A stretch of 62,628 nt of DNA from CAZXLT01 sp964641545 (GTDB lineage Bacteria > Patescibacteriota > Saccharimonadia > Saccharimonadales > AWTP1-31): NCBI GenBank assembly GCA_964641545.1, contig CAZXLT010000004.1:1-62628 (forward strand), given 5' to 3'. Below, one piece after another: positions 48,479-56,497 of this stretch. The first letter of the stretch is position 1. Each line of letters opens with the position of its first letter. Under the pieces are notes generated by a model that was not told the DNA's origin, did no database searches, and saw only the letters and a program-made list of their open reading frames with translations. The position numbers were made by a program, and so were the translations under genes.

Positions 48479-50125
48479 TTAAGGTCTGGTTGCCATGTAG
48501 GCTTTATTTGAGGTCTTAAGGCCGGGGACCAGTGACTCCACAGCCGCCTGGCTGATGTTTTCGGTCCATGCATCAGTAGTTACCCAGCTATTTCTAAAGC
48601 CACCTCCACTTGGGTTACGTACACTCTTTTGTGCTTTACAGATGCCGTCTCCCGCAAAAGTATATCCTGCAAACGTCCAAAAAGTAGCTTTATTGTCTAT
48701 CGCCGGATATAGAATGGACACACAGTAACCCGTTTTCCCAGGAGTTATACCACCATCATTAGCTCCGAAAACAGGATTAGCACCGTTCCTTTCGAAGTCC
48801 AAACTAACTACGTATGCACGAGGTAAAACCGATATTTTAGTGGGATCTCCTTCTTGGAGTGTATTTACTGCCGCTGCAAAGTCGGCAAGTTGTTGGTCGC
48901 GTTGTCTTTGTTGTTCCTCAGCGCGCTCGACTCGTTGCCGTTCTTGCTCTTGTCGTATCGTTGCTACCATAGCGTCGGCATCGTTCTTGGCTGCAGCCTG
49001 GGCTGCAAGCTTAATGTGGTTCCATATAACATCGGTTACGATTCCGTTGTAACTGCCCTGCGGAAGCCCAGTAATAACACTGGTAACGTTGATGGTATAG
49101 CGTAGATAGTCGTCTAACGCAGCATCAAAGTTTGCATCGCTAAACTTGATCTGTGCTTTTACCGCTTCACGGTTGGCTGCTGGAGCTAACACGATTAGGT
49201 AGTATTTGAGCTGTTTGACACAGTCTCCCTTAGACCCGACCTTTAGTGGAGTTGTTGCACAGTCTACAGCCGGGGCAGGTGGTGTGGCAGGCGGTGTTGT
49301 TTTTGGAAGTGTGGTAACAGGAGTTTTAGGAGTTGCGGGTGGCGTCTTTGGAGTTGTTGATACGGCGGGCGGTACAATGCCCGTGCATTTATTTCCTCCG
49401 TTGTAGTAGGCAGTTGAGAACATGATTATGTCCCATAAACGTGGGGAAACTACATTGGCGTAGCCGGTAGACTTTGCTTCGTCACCCAGGTTGCCGGCTG
49501 CAACTGTCCAGGCTATGTATGAATTGGTGTTGTCGTCGAAATTCTTTCCGCCAGTAAGTGGTTGTTTGTTGTAGCACTTCTTTACTACGACATTCATTGC
49601 TGCATTAAGTAAGCTTACGCAGTCCCCGTTGCTTCCTGTGTGAAGATTCTGGTCTTTGCAGGCAACGGGATTATCGGCTGGCGCTGGGGTAGGGGCAGGC
49701 GCAGGTGTTGGTGTGGGTGGCGGTGCCGGTGGGTGAAGTTTGGCGTCTACAAAGTCTTTAAGCGTGTTATAGATACATGGAGTAACGCCGTTTGCGGGCA
49801 CATAGGTACCGCAGCCGTTAAATAGTCCAACATTATTAAGGTTGAGCAGTGTTTGGTTAAGCGTTCCATCAAACCCAGGGTTGCCGGCATCGTTGGCATT
49901 GGCGCTTACCGCAATGTTAGCGAGGTTCTTCACAATCTTTACGCAGTCGTGCGTCATAAAGACTTTTACGTTGCTATCCGTACAGGCGTCTGGTGTTGCA
50001 GCACTCGAAAAATTTAAAACGTAAATTCCAACACTGGCAACAACCGCGGTCGAAATAACCATCATAAACTTACTAAATCTGCTTGAAGCTCTTGAACGAA
50101 GGGTTTGTTTTTTCTTTTTGGGCAC
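48479..50125 (-). CDS. Signal-anchored protein with three peptidoglycan-binding-like modules
   Basis: A 548-residue protein starting at GTG. A basic N-terminus and a helix (FMMVISTAVVASVGIYVLNF) anchor it. Three Cys-paired modules follow near residues 47, 153 and 288, each with C-x(n)-L/V-x-G-S-x-GDCV-x-x-L (NLHTGSNGDCVSLLNAAMN, LKVGSKGDCVKQLKYYL), like PG_binding_1. Pro-rich linkers (PAPPPTPTPAPAPTP) separate them. After a charged coil (REQEQERQRVERAEEQQRQ-like) is a C-terminal domain with CVSILYPA and DGICKAQ. TTGACA at 50186-50191 (minus) may be its -35. Likely a wall-associated structural protein. Confidence 0.75.
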   Translation of the reverse strand: MPKKKKQTLRSRASSRFSKFMMVISTAVVASVGIYVLNFSSAATPDACTDSNVKVFMTHDCVKIVKNLANIAVSANANDAGNPGFDGTLNQTLLNLNNVGLFNGCGTYVPANGVTPCIYNTLKDFVDAKLHPPAPPPTPTPAPAPTPAPADNPVACKDQNLHTGSNGDCVSLLNAAMNVVVKKCYNKQPLTGGKNFDDNTNSYIAWTVAAGNLGDEAKSTGYANVVSPRLWDIIMFSTAYYNGGNKCTGIVPPAVSTTPKTPPATPKTPVTTLPKTTPPATPPAPAVDCATTPLKVGSKGDCVKQLKYYLIVLAPAANREAVKAQIKFSDANFDAALDDYLRYTINVTSVITGLPQGSYNGIVTDVIWNHIKLAAQAAAKNDADAMVATIRQEQERQRVERAEEQQRQRDQQLADFAAAVNTLQEGDPTKISVLPRAYVVSLDFERNGANPVFGANDGGITPGKTGYCVSILYPAIDNKATFWTFAGYTFAGDGICKAQKSVRNPSGGGFRNSWVTTDAWTENISQAAVESLVPGLKTSNKAYMATRP

Positions 50126-50285
50126 GCTAGTAATACCTTTTTATTTTTTTATTCTTACCGTTATGATCCACCAATCAGAAATATTTGTCAAACCGCATGT
50201 GGATAAGTGACTAGCATTCTAGGCAAAAGTGTGGTATTGTAAAACTAAGCTAGAGTAATCGTGACTGACCGCTCTTCTCGTTGAT

Positions 50286-50317
50286 AACTCCCCGTGCATA
50301 AGGGGAGTTTCTTTTTT
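50286..50317 (+). terminator. Orphan plus-strand terminator
   Basis: AACTCCCC/GGGGAGTT (8-bp stem, 8-nt loop) followed by TCTTTTTT. No plus-strand gene precedes it, so it may end a small RNA starting after TATTGT near 50236. Otherwise bases 50126-50285 hold nothing I can name. Confidence 0.75.
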
Positions 50318-50327
50318 ACCCCTGTTA

Positions 50328-50475
50328 TGCTATAATCAATCGGTATTTTCCCATGGGGTCCCCAAGTCGAGGGGATTCGACTTGGGGAGAGGAACTGGCT
50401 TGGTGGGTTTGCAAGTAGTGCCAAGCAAACTTGTTTTGTTGGCACTATGACAAACGCACCTTCACACGGTGACGA
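50328..50475 (+). ncRNA. Candidate structured RNA or long structured leader of tRNA-Glu
   Basis: An extended -10 (TGCTATAAT, hexamer 50331-50336) drives a transcript that begins near 50343. It contains a perfect 11-bp hairpin, CCCCAAGTCGA/TCGACTTGGGG (50360-50387), and a second hairpin, TAGTGCCAA/TTGGCACTA (50416-50447). GCTTGG (50398-50403) could pair instead with CCAAGC (50421-50426), excluding the second hairpin. No protein is credible on this strand. It matches no RNA family I can recall and runs into tRNA-Glu. Confidence 0.45.
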
Positions 50476-50550
50476 GGCCTCATCTTCTAACGGTTAGGAA
50501 TCCGGGTTTTCATCCCGGCAATAGGGGTTCGATTCCCCTTGAGGTCACCA
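50476..50550 (+). tRNA. tRNA-Glu (UUC anticodon), integration site
   Basis: Acceptor GGCCTCA/TGAGGTC, anticodon stem CCGGG/CCCGG with loop TTTTCAT (anticodon TTC), T-arm AGGGG-TTCGATT-CCCCT, and encoded CCA. The serine-recombinase gene enters from the right and ends in the anticodon loop on the other strand, which marks this as the attachment site of the element. Confidence 0.97.
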
Positions 50551-52225
50551 TAAGGGAATTATTAGCTCTAAGGAGCGCAAATATCGGATTCACCCCTGTA
50601 AAAAGGGGTGTTTTTTGTGTTCCAGAATTTATATCATCGTAACTGGGTGCTTTATCGAATAACGCGGCGAAAAACAGTGCTTTTTTAACCGGATCAATCT
50701 GTTTTAGTAATAATTCGTCGAGGTGTTCGACAAAATATTTGACGCGCGCCAGGACTCGGTCAATCGGAACGGGTTTCTTAGCCTCTAGTTCCACTTTCCG
50801 AGCCTCAAGCTCATTAACTTGCTGTTCGATCCTCATAAGATCCTCCTCCATGTATTTAATTGCTGTACTGCTTGAAAGCATTCTAAGTTTGTCTAACGCT
50901 AGTGTTGCTTGGCCTTGCAAATCAGAAACCTTGGCATCAATTGATTCAATTTGCATCTTGTATGATGCATTGGACTTCTCCCAAGATGCTTCAATGATCT
51001 TAAACAAGGCATCAAGCTTATCCGGTGCGATAGTTAAACCAGAAACAAACTCTGCAACCCTAGTTTCTAAATCTTCTTTAGTCACTCTGAAGTAGTGGCC
51101 ACGCTTGTTGCAGTGATATGCCGGATAGTATTTGCCACTCTTGCCCCGTGAGGCGCTGCCTAGCAGCGGTTTGTTACATTGTGGACACATAATGACCTTT
51201 CGGTATGCAAAGTCGCCGTTTCGACGACCCTTGTTTGCTAGATGTTCTGGAGGTGCCTTGTCGAATACGTAGACTTTGTTATTAACACCCTCTACGATTG
51301 TTCGTTTGCCACCGTTCGCTTTATTAAACGCTTCTACAGACACTAAACCTTTAAAGACACACTTAACCGGCTCGTTGTTAGTCCACTTTTCCATATTCAC
51401 ACCTGCATAAATAGGATTACGGACTAACCGCCATAAGTGCTTGGATGTCAGTTTTGTGCCACCTACTTTTTTAACAACTTTGCTCGTATCAGTCTTACTA
51501 CGTATGTATTTAATGCGACCCTGATATCCGCTCTCATTGAGCATCTTGGCTATTTGGCCATCACTATATTTGCCAAGTGCTCGGAGCTCAAACATACGAA
51601 TTATAAACTTAGATTCTTCAGGGTGAGGGACAAGGATTGTTCGTTTACCGTTTTGAGTGTCTATTTTTTCACTCATAAATCCAAAAGGCGCCTGTCGCAT
51701 CCAGTAACCCATTTGGGTGTAGCGGATTTCGGCACCGATCATACGACTCATAATATCTCGAAGTTCGTCTTTGGATCGTTCAGCTTCAAGAATCTCGGAC
51801 TTTTTACTAGGCGAGTACACACTCCACTTATACTCGAAGCCGAGGTGATCGAGTGTATTAACTGTCTGTGAACTTATTACACCGTAAATGTCTATGAGAC
51901 GTACATTGTTTGCCTCTAACTGGTTTTTAAGAAGGTCATACGACAGTGAACCACCACGGGTAAATCGATCGATCGACTTGATAATAAATAAATCTATTCC
52001 ATTCTTTGGGTCTACGCAGTAATCGATAGCTTCTTGCATCGGTTGCTGTTCCTTACTGGCTGACTCTAGGAATACAAAGAATTTTTTAATTGTGATGCCT
52101 TTATTCTCGGCAAATCGCTCAGCTTGTTCTTTTTGGGCTTCTGGGGAATCACCATCAGTACCTTGCTTTGTAGTCGATACACGAATAGCGACAACGGCAT
52201 TCGTGCCTTTTACGCTGTCTTGCAT
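50510..52225 (-). CDS. Large serine recombinase (integrase)
   Basis: A 571-residue site-specific recombinase. It has an N-terminal resolvase domain with nucleophile S17 (AIRVSTTKQG) and the DRFTRGG motif, a recombinase domain (GQIAKMLNESGYQGRIK), and a zinc ribbon (MCPQCNKP and YHCNKRGH). A long coiled coil follows (ASYKMQIESIDAKVSDLQ). The last 13 residues (MVTSRGIEPLLPG) are read from the complement of tRNA-Glu, so the C-terminus depends on the integrated state. GGAGGAA precedes ATG by 7 nt, and a 52-codon gene upstream overlaps its start. Confidence 0.95.
   Translation of the reverse strand: MQDSVKGTNAVVAIRVSTTKQGTDGDSPEAQKEQAERFAENKGITIKKFFVFLESASKEQQPMQEAIDYCVDPKNGIDLFIIKSIDRFTRGGSLSYDLLKNQLEANNVRLIDIYGVISSQTVNTLDHLGFEYKWSVYSPSKKSEILEAERSKDELRDIMSRMIGAEIRYTQMGYWMRQAPFGFMSEKIDTQNGKRTILVPHPEESKFIIRMFELRALGKYSDGQIAKMLNESGYQGRIKYIRSKTDTSKVVKKVGGTKLTSKHLWRLVRNPIYAGVNMEKWTNNEPVKCVFKGLVSVEAFNKANGGKRTIVEGVNNKVYVFDKAPPEHLANKGRRNGDFAYRKVIMCPQCNKPLLGSASRGKSGKYYPAYHCNKRGHYFRVTKEDLETRVAEFVSGLTIAPDKLDALFKIIEASWEKSNASYKMQIESIDAKVSDLQGQATLALDKLRMLSSSTAIKYMEEDLMRIEQQVNELEARKVELEAKKPVPIDRVLARVKYFVEHLDELLLKQIDPVKKALFFAALFDKAPSYDDINSGTQKTPLFTGVNPIFALLRANNSLMVTSRGIEPLLPG
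50591..50616 (+). terminator. Element-borne terminator after tRNA-Glu
   Basis: CACCCC-tgtaaaaa-GGGGTG followed by six T. It lies inside the 3' end of the recombinase gene, on the element side of the att site, and would terminate the tRNA transcript after integration. Confidence 0.8.
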
Positions 52226-52368
52226 CGTTTCTTCCTCCGCCTGGTATTAAACTCAGACGCTACAAGCTCATACAAAAGATCAGCCACCACCCGCAATTTG
52301 TCTGGCTCTGAAAGTTTACAGCCTTCTGGTTGCTTATCTATGTTCTTTGAACCCTTGATTCTCCCCAT
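52210..52368 (-). CDS. 52-aa basic protein co-transcribed with the integrase
   Basis: A short gene with AGAGGG 6 nt before ATG: MGRIKGSKNIDKQPEGCKL near the start, a helix (PDKLRVVADLLYELVASEF) and a basic end (NTRRRKKRCKTA). Its stop overlaps the integrase start by 16 nt, and it contains the integrase ribosome site. Size, charge and position suggest a recombination directionality or regulatory factor. That is inference; no family is recognised. Confidence 0.6.
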   Translation of the reverse strand: MGRIKGSKNIDKQPEGCKLSEPDKLRVVADLLYELVASEFNTRRRKKRCKTA

Positions 52369-52566
52369 ATTCACCCTCTGAGACACTATCCTTATATAAG
52401 ATAGTATACTATACGTAATATGGATAGTTCAATACTATTAAGACCGTATTATTGTCAACATATTATAAAACTACGGTGTTTTATATAATCTTATGTATTA
52501 ACAGATTAAAATCAGTATTTATTCCTCTTTCTATTATATATAATATAAAGATCTTAGAGAATATAG
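52369..52566. promoter_or_regulatory. AT-rich divergent control region with operator-like palindromes
   Basis: Minus-strand promoter TTGAAC (52427-52432), 18-bp spacer, TATACT (52403-52408). Over it lies the perfect palindrome ATAGTATACTAT (52401-52412), enclosed by the inverted repeat ACTATCC/GGATAGT (52385-52391, 52422-52428). The remaining 130 bases toward the 52567 gene are extremely AT-rich with several TATAAT-like hexamers. The arrangement fits regulation of integrase by an element repressor. Confidence 0.55.
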
Positions 52567-53361
52567 GTGGGAGAAAAGCCACGAGAAGTACGAGCCAAAG
52601 CCATGCCAAGAAAATCACAATTCAATACCCTCAATGATAAACAGATACATTTGTTAAAACTTACATACAAATTTCGCTTTGTCACAGCTCCATTACTAGC
52701 CAAGTACAAAGACTTAAAGAGTCGGAGTTCAATGTATACGACATTAGAGCGTTTAGCTGAGCAAGAGTACCTAGGTAAGTTCAAAACAAAAAACGAGGGC
52801 TTTCAAAATAAAGGCACTCGTTACTACCTCACCACAAAAGGACTCAGTTATCTCTCCTCAAACCACGGCATTGGCGCCCATATGGCAAAAGCTATTGGCG
52901 GCAACCGAAACGTTACTGAACGCTTCAAAGACCAGCACATTGCCGACTTACGCCTCTACCTTCAAATTGAAGACACTTATCCAGGTCAATTTGAAATCTA
53001 CACCCGCACAGAAATTGCTGGCCAGAAACACTTTCCTACACCACTACCAGACCTATACTTAATGAGAAGTAAGCCAGTAGACGATAAGCTTAATGAATTC
53101 TTTTTGTTTGATATAACCTCTAAGCCATTTTACGAGTTCAAAAAGGATTTTCCAAAACTAATCGAGCACCTCGACACGGAAGTTTGGGAGAAGAAGACTG
53201 GCCGACCTTATCCTGGAGTTTTATTAGTATGTGCAGACTCAAGGCAAGAGTTCGTAGTACAAAAATATGTCTCTGTAACCCTAGAAAATACTGGTATCGA
53301 AGAACTAAAAGTTCAGACGTTTTCTTCACTAACTAATTTAACAAATGTGAAATATCTATAA
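52567..53361 (+). CDS. Replication-relaxation family protein
   Basis: A 264-residue protein typical of mobile elements. The winged-helix N-terminus (LNDKQIHLLKLTYKFRFVTAPLLAKYKDL, quoted in part: LTYKFRFVTAPLLAKY) and TRYYLTTKGLSYLSSNHG match the replication-relaxation family. The C-terminal part, LPDLYLMRSKPVDDKLNEFF and IEHLDTEVWEKKTGRPYPG, looks like a nuclease-type fold. Its role is presumed in plasmid or ICE replication or transfer. GTG 52567 is taken as the start; ATG 52603 is possible. It is divergent from the integrase. Confidence 0.75.
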   Translation: MGEKPREVRAKAMPRKSQFNTLNDKQIHLLKLTYKFRFVTAPLLAKYKDLKSRSSMYTTLERLAEQEYLGKFKTKNEGFQNKGTRYYLTTKGLSYLSSNHGIGAHMAKAIGGNRNVTERFKDQHIADLRLYLQIEDTYPGQFEIYTRTEIAGQKHFPTPLPDLYLMRSKPVDDKLNEFFLFDITSKPFYEFKKDFPKLIEHLDTEVWEKKTGRPYPGVLLVCADSRQEFVVQKYVSVTLENTGIEELKVQTFSSLTNLTNVKYL

Positions 53362-53368
53362 GTAACAA

Positions 53369-54529
53369 TCAAACTTTGTTTTTAAATGTAGATCGGTAAA
53401 TGAAATATACTGGCAACAAACAGATATTACAGACCAATATGGATACACTCGGACTAAATCGGTCGGCAAGATAACCCGCAAAAACTAGGAAGACTGCTAA
53501 AAGTACACTAGTTACAAGTGAGTTGAGCGAGTCCATTGTTGCCCTTTGAGCGTCGGTGAACTCCTGATGTATTAGGTGCTGTTTAGCAGTATCTGTTGGT
53601 CCATAGGGAGCGCCGTGGAGCATCATGACAAACGGTGATGCAGCCGACGACAGGATCAAGGCGACAAACGAAACGATCCGCGAGAAGATCTCGCCGGCTA
53701 GGATAATAGTCGACGACTTGAATCGCTTCATAAACCGGTCACTGTTCTTGAAGCCAATGGTGCTCCAAATGTAGTTAGCAGAAAGCAAGCTGCCAACCCA
53801 AGAAAGTGGTACATATTGTCGGTAATATGCGGGCATCATGTTCCAGGACGCCCCACCAACACTTCCACTCAGGATTGAAGCAATGCTCAACATTCGCAAG
53901 TGTGTATTCTTTTTGTAGTATCGGTAAACATCGCCTAGGTGACTAAACACGTTGCCAGAAAGTGGTGAATGCCTGGGAGGCTCAATCATAGTGAATGTCA
54001 CCAGCACTGCCAGTGCCTGTGGCACGACCGAGATCCAAAGCACCAAGATGTAGGAGATCGAAGCCAACATCGTTCCTGCAATGGCCGAAATAATGCCCCC
54101 AACCTCAAGAGCAATGTTAGTCTTGCTGTAGTGACTATGAAAGTCATCTTTTACTCCAGCAGACCGAGCCGAGTCGTAGATGAGCGCGTTATTGTTACCA
54201 CTAAACAAGGCGAAGCTTAAACCCTGCATCGCTGCACCAACCAGCAGGATCCAGTAATTGGTTGTCGTGGCATAGATTAGCAGCCCAGCTAAGCTAGCCA
54301 GGGCACCGGCTTGCATACTAACAACTCGGCCAATACGATCAGACACAACACCGGTTGGAATCTCTAATACCGCCTGAGAAATTTGGACGAACGCCCAAAC
54401 ACTAGTACCTTTAGCGAATGAATTTAAGACATGCGAAAGATACAGCACCAGCACAATGTAGTAGGGCTGTACATTTGAAAGAAAGGTAAATCGGAACAAT
54501 GCCCCCATATTGTGTTTCAGTAAGTTCAT
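53369..54529 (-). CDS. MFS transporter (efflux type)
   Basis: A 386-residue, 12-helix major facilitator. The helix 2-3 loop has VSDRIGRVVSMQAG, the family motif A variant, and IPTGVVSDRIGR is typical of drug-efflux members such as macrolide exporters. It overlaps the ABC-F gene by 4 nt and is translated from the same attenuated mRNA, suggesting that both answer the same drug. The substrate is unknown. Confidence 0.88.
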   Translation of the reverse strand: MNLLKHNMGALFRFTFLSNVQPYYIVLVLYLSHVLNSFAKGTSVWAFVQISQAVLEIPTGVVSDRIGRVVSMQAGALASLAGLLIYATTTNYWILLVGAAMQGLSFALFSGNNNALIYDSARSAGVKDDFHSHYSKTNIALEVGGIISAIAGTMLASISYILVLWISVVPQALAVLVTFTMIEPPRHSPLSGNVFSHLGDVYRYYKKNTHLRMLSIASILSGSVGGASWNMMPAYYRQYVPLSWVGSLLSANYIWSTIGFKNSDRFMKRFKSSTIILAGEIFSRIVSFVALILSSAASPFVMMLHGAPYGPTDTAKQHLIHQEFTDAQRATMDSLNSLVTSVLLAVFLVFAGYLADRFSPSVSILVCNICLLPVYFIYRSTFKNKV

Positions 54530-55989
54530 AGTTTTAGTTCCTTGGTCGGTTTCAATTTCTTAGCAAAGTATTTGTCATGCGATGCAAACAAGATTGCACC
54601 GCGGTACTGCTGCAAGGCTGTTTCTATCTGTTCCCTTGTTGGAATATCCAGATGGTTGGTTGGCTCGTCCAGAATCAACAAATGGTGTGAGGCAAGCAGT
54701 AACTTTGCAAATCCAAGCTTTGCCTGCTGGCCACGAGATAGTTCGCTGACCTGTTTGTTCAGATCGTTTTTGGTAAGACCTAGGCTGCGGGCTTCGCGAA
54801 AGATGTTGGTCATCTGTGCTTCAGTTGCAGTTAAGTTCTCTAGCCCTGTCGAATCATGGTCTAGACCATCTACATCCTGAGAGAAATAGCCAACACTAAT
54901 ACCAGTTCCAAAAGTGACTTCACCTCTGTCGGCTTGGTTTCTACCTGCAGCAATTGTTAGTAGGGTTGTCTTGCCACTGCCGTTCTGTCCTTGGGTGTGA
55001 ATACGTTCACCCCCTCGAACTTCAAGGTCAACGTTCGAGAGCACTGGCTCCGGAAATCCCTTATATATTCCGTTTAATCGCAATACCAACTTATTACTAT
55101 CTACTTCACCACCAAGTACAATACGGTAGTCTTTGGCGAATTCGGGTCTTTCTATCTCGTCTAGTTGGCCTAGTCGCTTTTCTAATGCTCGTGCTTGCTG
55201 GCCAAACTTGTTAGTTACTCTGTTTCTAAAGAAATCTCGTTGGTACTTGTCGCCGTCGGATCGTTTGATGTGTTCGTGGGTGTGCTTTCCTTTTTCTCTT
55301 TGATCTCGGATTGCTTTGGTTAGTTGGTTGCGCTCATCGACATTCTGTTGGTAGCGTGCTCGTACGGCTGCTTCTTCTAGCTCTTTCTGTTCACGGTAGA
55401 AATCGTAATCTCCTCCATACTGGGTTAGCCTGCCGTTATGTAGCTCAGCAATTTTAGTTGCCGTGCTGTTAACAAACGTCCGGTCGTGACTAACTAACAA
55501 CACAGATCCGTCGTAAGTACTGATGAAGCCCTCTAGCCAATCTAGACCAGCGGCATCTAAGTTATTGGTAGGCTCGTCCAGAAGCAACAAAGACGGTTCG
55601 GGGTCTTGAGCCAAGACCACAGCAAAAGCTAGCCGAGTCTTTTGGCCGCCGCTTAATGTGCTTACGGCAGTACTCTGTTTTTTAGAACCTAGGCCAATCC
55701 TTTCTAGGGCGTAGTTAATCTGCCACGACTGAGCCGTAGCCGAAAAGCTTTCAGCGATTGTTTTCCCAAGTACTGCTTCCTGTGGGACATAGCCAATAAC
55801 ACCAGTGGCTTGAACGCTTCCGGAATCTGGCTTTAGTACTCCTCTTAGAATCTCCAATAGAGTTGTCTTACCAGCTCCGTTTTCGCCAATTAGAGCAACC
55901 ACCTCACCATGGTTAATGGCCAAGTTGACATCCTCAAGGACTGATTTGTTCGGGAATGATTTGTATATATGACGTAAGTTAAATGCCAT
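54526..55989 (-). CDS. ABC-F ribosome-protection-type ATPase
   Basis: A 487-residue soluble protein with two ABC cassettes and no membrane domain. Walker A motifs are GENGAGKTT and GQNGSGKTT, signatures LSGGQKTRL and LSRGQQAKL, Walker B LLLDEPTNNLD and LILDEPTNHLD. The interdomain linker is a long charged helical pair (ARYQQNVDERNQLTKAIRD onward), as in antibiotic-resistance ABC-Fs that eject drugs from the ribosome. I start at ATG 55989 (GGAGGA 7 nt upstream). The open extension to 56040 runs through the attenuator stem. Resistance function is inferred from linker and leader. Confidence 0.88.
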   Translation of the reverse strand: MAFNLRHIYKSFPNKSVLEDVNLAINHGEVVALIGENGAGKTTLLEILRGVLKPDSGSVQATGVIGYVPQEAVLGKTIAESFSATAQSWQINYALERIGLGSKKQSTAVSTLSGGQKTRLAFAVVLAQDPEPSLLLLDEPTNNLDAAGLDWLEGFISTYDGSVLLVSHDRTFVNSTATKIAELHNGRLTQYGGDYDFYREQKELEEAAVRARYQQNVDERNQLTKAIRDQREKGKHTHEHIKRSDGDKYQRDFFRNRVTNKFGQQARALEKRLGQLDEIERPEFAKDYRIVLGGEVDSNKLVLRLNGIYKGFPEPVLSNVDLEVRGGERIHTQGQNGSGKTTLLTIAAGRNQADRGEVTFGTGISVGYFSQDVDGLDHDSTGLENLTATEAQMTNIFREARSLGLTKNDLNKQVSELSRGQQAKLGFAKLLLASHHLLILDEPTNHLDIPTREQIETALQQYRGAILFASHDKYFAKKLKPTKELKL

Positions 55990-56007
55990 TACTTTATCCT
56001 CCAAATA

Positions 56008-56050
56008 GAAAAACCGAGCAGGCAGACAAATGTCACGCACGCTCGGTTTT
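56008..56050 (-). terminator. Attenuator terminator in the ABC-F leader
   Basis: Perfect 10-bp stem AAAACCGAGC/GCTCGGTTTT with a 21-nt loop and a T-run, ending 18 nt before the ABC-F start. The loop sequence (minus GCGTGACATT, 56029-56038) is complementary to an upstream leader segment (minus GATGTCACGC, 56098-56107), giving a rival structure. Confidence 0.85.
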
Positions 56051-56108
56051 CAGAAGTTAGGTAATGAAATCAAATCAATAGCAAAGCTACGCCGTTAGCG
56101 TGACATCT

Positions 56109-56132
56109 TTAGCTGTTGATTAGATCTATCAT
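56109..56132 (-). CDS. Leader peptide MIDLINS of the ABC-F/MFS operon
   Basis: Seven codons plus stop, preceded by a consensus ribosome site AAAGGAG (56144-56150, 11 nt spacing). It lies between the promoter and the antiterminator segment. In known ABC-F and erm leaders a drug-stalled ribosome on such a peptide exposes the antiterminator; the same logic fits here. Confidence 0.7.
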   Translation of the reverse strand: MIDLINS

Positions 56133-56161
56133 TGGTATACAAACTCCTTTAAGTTTCCGCA

Positions 56162-56190
56162 ATAATAGCATAACCGATACTGCTTGTCAA
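56162..56190 (-). promoter_or_regulatory. Promoter of the ABC-F/MFS resistance operon
   Basis: Minus strand TTGACA (56185-56190), 17-bp spacer, TATTAT (56162-56167). The start near 56155 leaves a leader of about 165 nt, the longest in the window. Confidence 0.85.
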
Positions 56191-56232
56191 CTATTTAGCT
56201 GGGCAACTATACCTTGAAGTACATACCGATAT

Positions 56233-56272
56233 CTTGTCTACTTGATCAGCGCTAAGTCAGGTTCTTTACTCT
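56233..56272 (-). repeat. Duplicated tail of the coupling-protein gene, truncated copy
   Basis: 36 of 40 bases match 59544-59583. On the minus strand it spells SKEPDLALIK and stop, exactly the end of the coupling ATPase. All four differences fall at silent third positions. Nothing upstream of these codons is conserved. A TATAGT about 26 nt past the stop parallels the TATAAT after the intact copy. Confidence 0.85.
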
Positions 56273-56497
56273 ACTTTGTTTTTGTTCCTCGATATATTGC
56301 TCATATAAAAAACCAGCAAAGTCACGTGCACTTCTTTTTATAGCCAATTTTTCCTTAGCTTTTTTGAGAGATTCTTTTGCCATTAAATCTAAGGTTTCAA
56401 TTACGTCAAAAATATCTTCATCGGTCATACCCAATGCTGAAGAACCTAATATTTCACGAGCTTCTTCTACTGATATCATCGGCTTAATATAGCTCAT
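56252..56497 (-). CDS. Small charged protein, 81 aa, last gene of the cargo operon
   Basis: Unknown. Helical, with IKPMISVEEAREILG, TDEDIFDVIETLDLMAKESL and a Lys-rich middle, ending in EEQKQSRVKNLT. The last six codons and the stop are supplied by the truncated coupling-protein tail read in another frame, so this C-terminus was made by the insertion. Overlaps the upstream gene by one base. Confidence 0.6.
   Translation of the reverse strand: MSYIKPMISVEEAREILGSSALGMTDEDIFDVIETLDLMAKESLKKAKEKLAIKRSARDFAGFLYEQYIEEQKQSRVKNLT

Noticed and set aside
50245..50445. 66-codon minus-strand frame between the surface gene and tRNA-Glu
   Set aside because: No ribosome site, and it runs through a terminator and two strong hairpins. 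The DNA is better explained as a structured RNA region.
55990..56040. Upstream extension of the ABC-F frame (start at 56040)
   Set aside because: These codons lie in the attenuator terminator stem and lack a ribosome site. ATG 55989 has GGAGGA in front of it.
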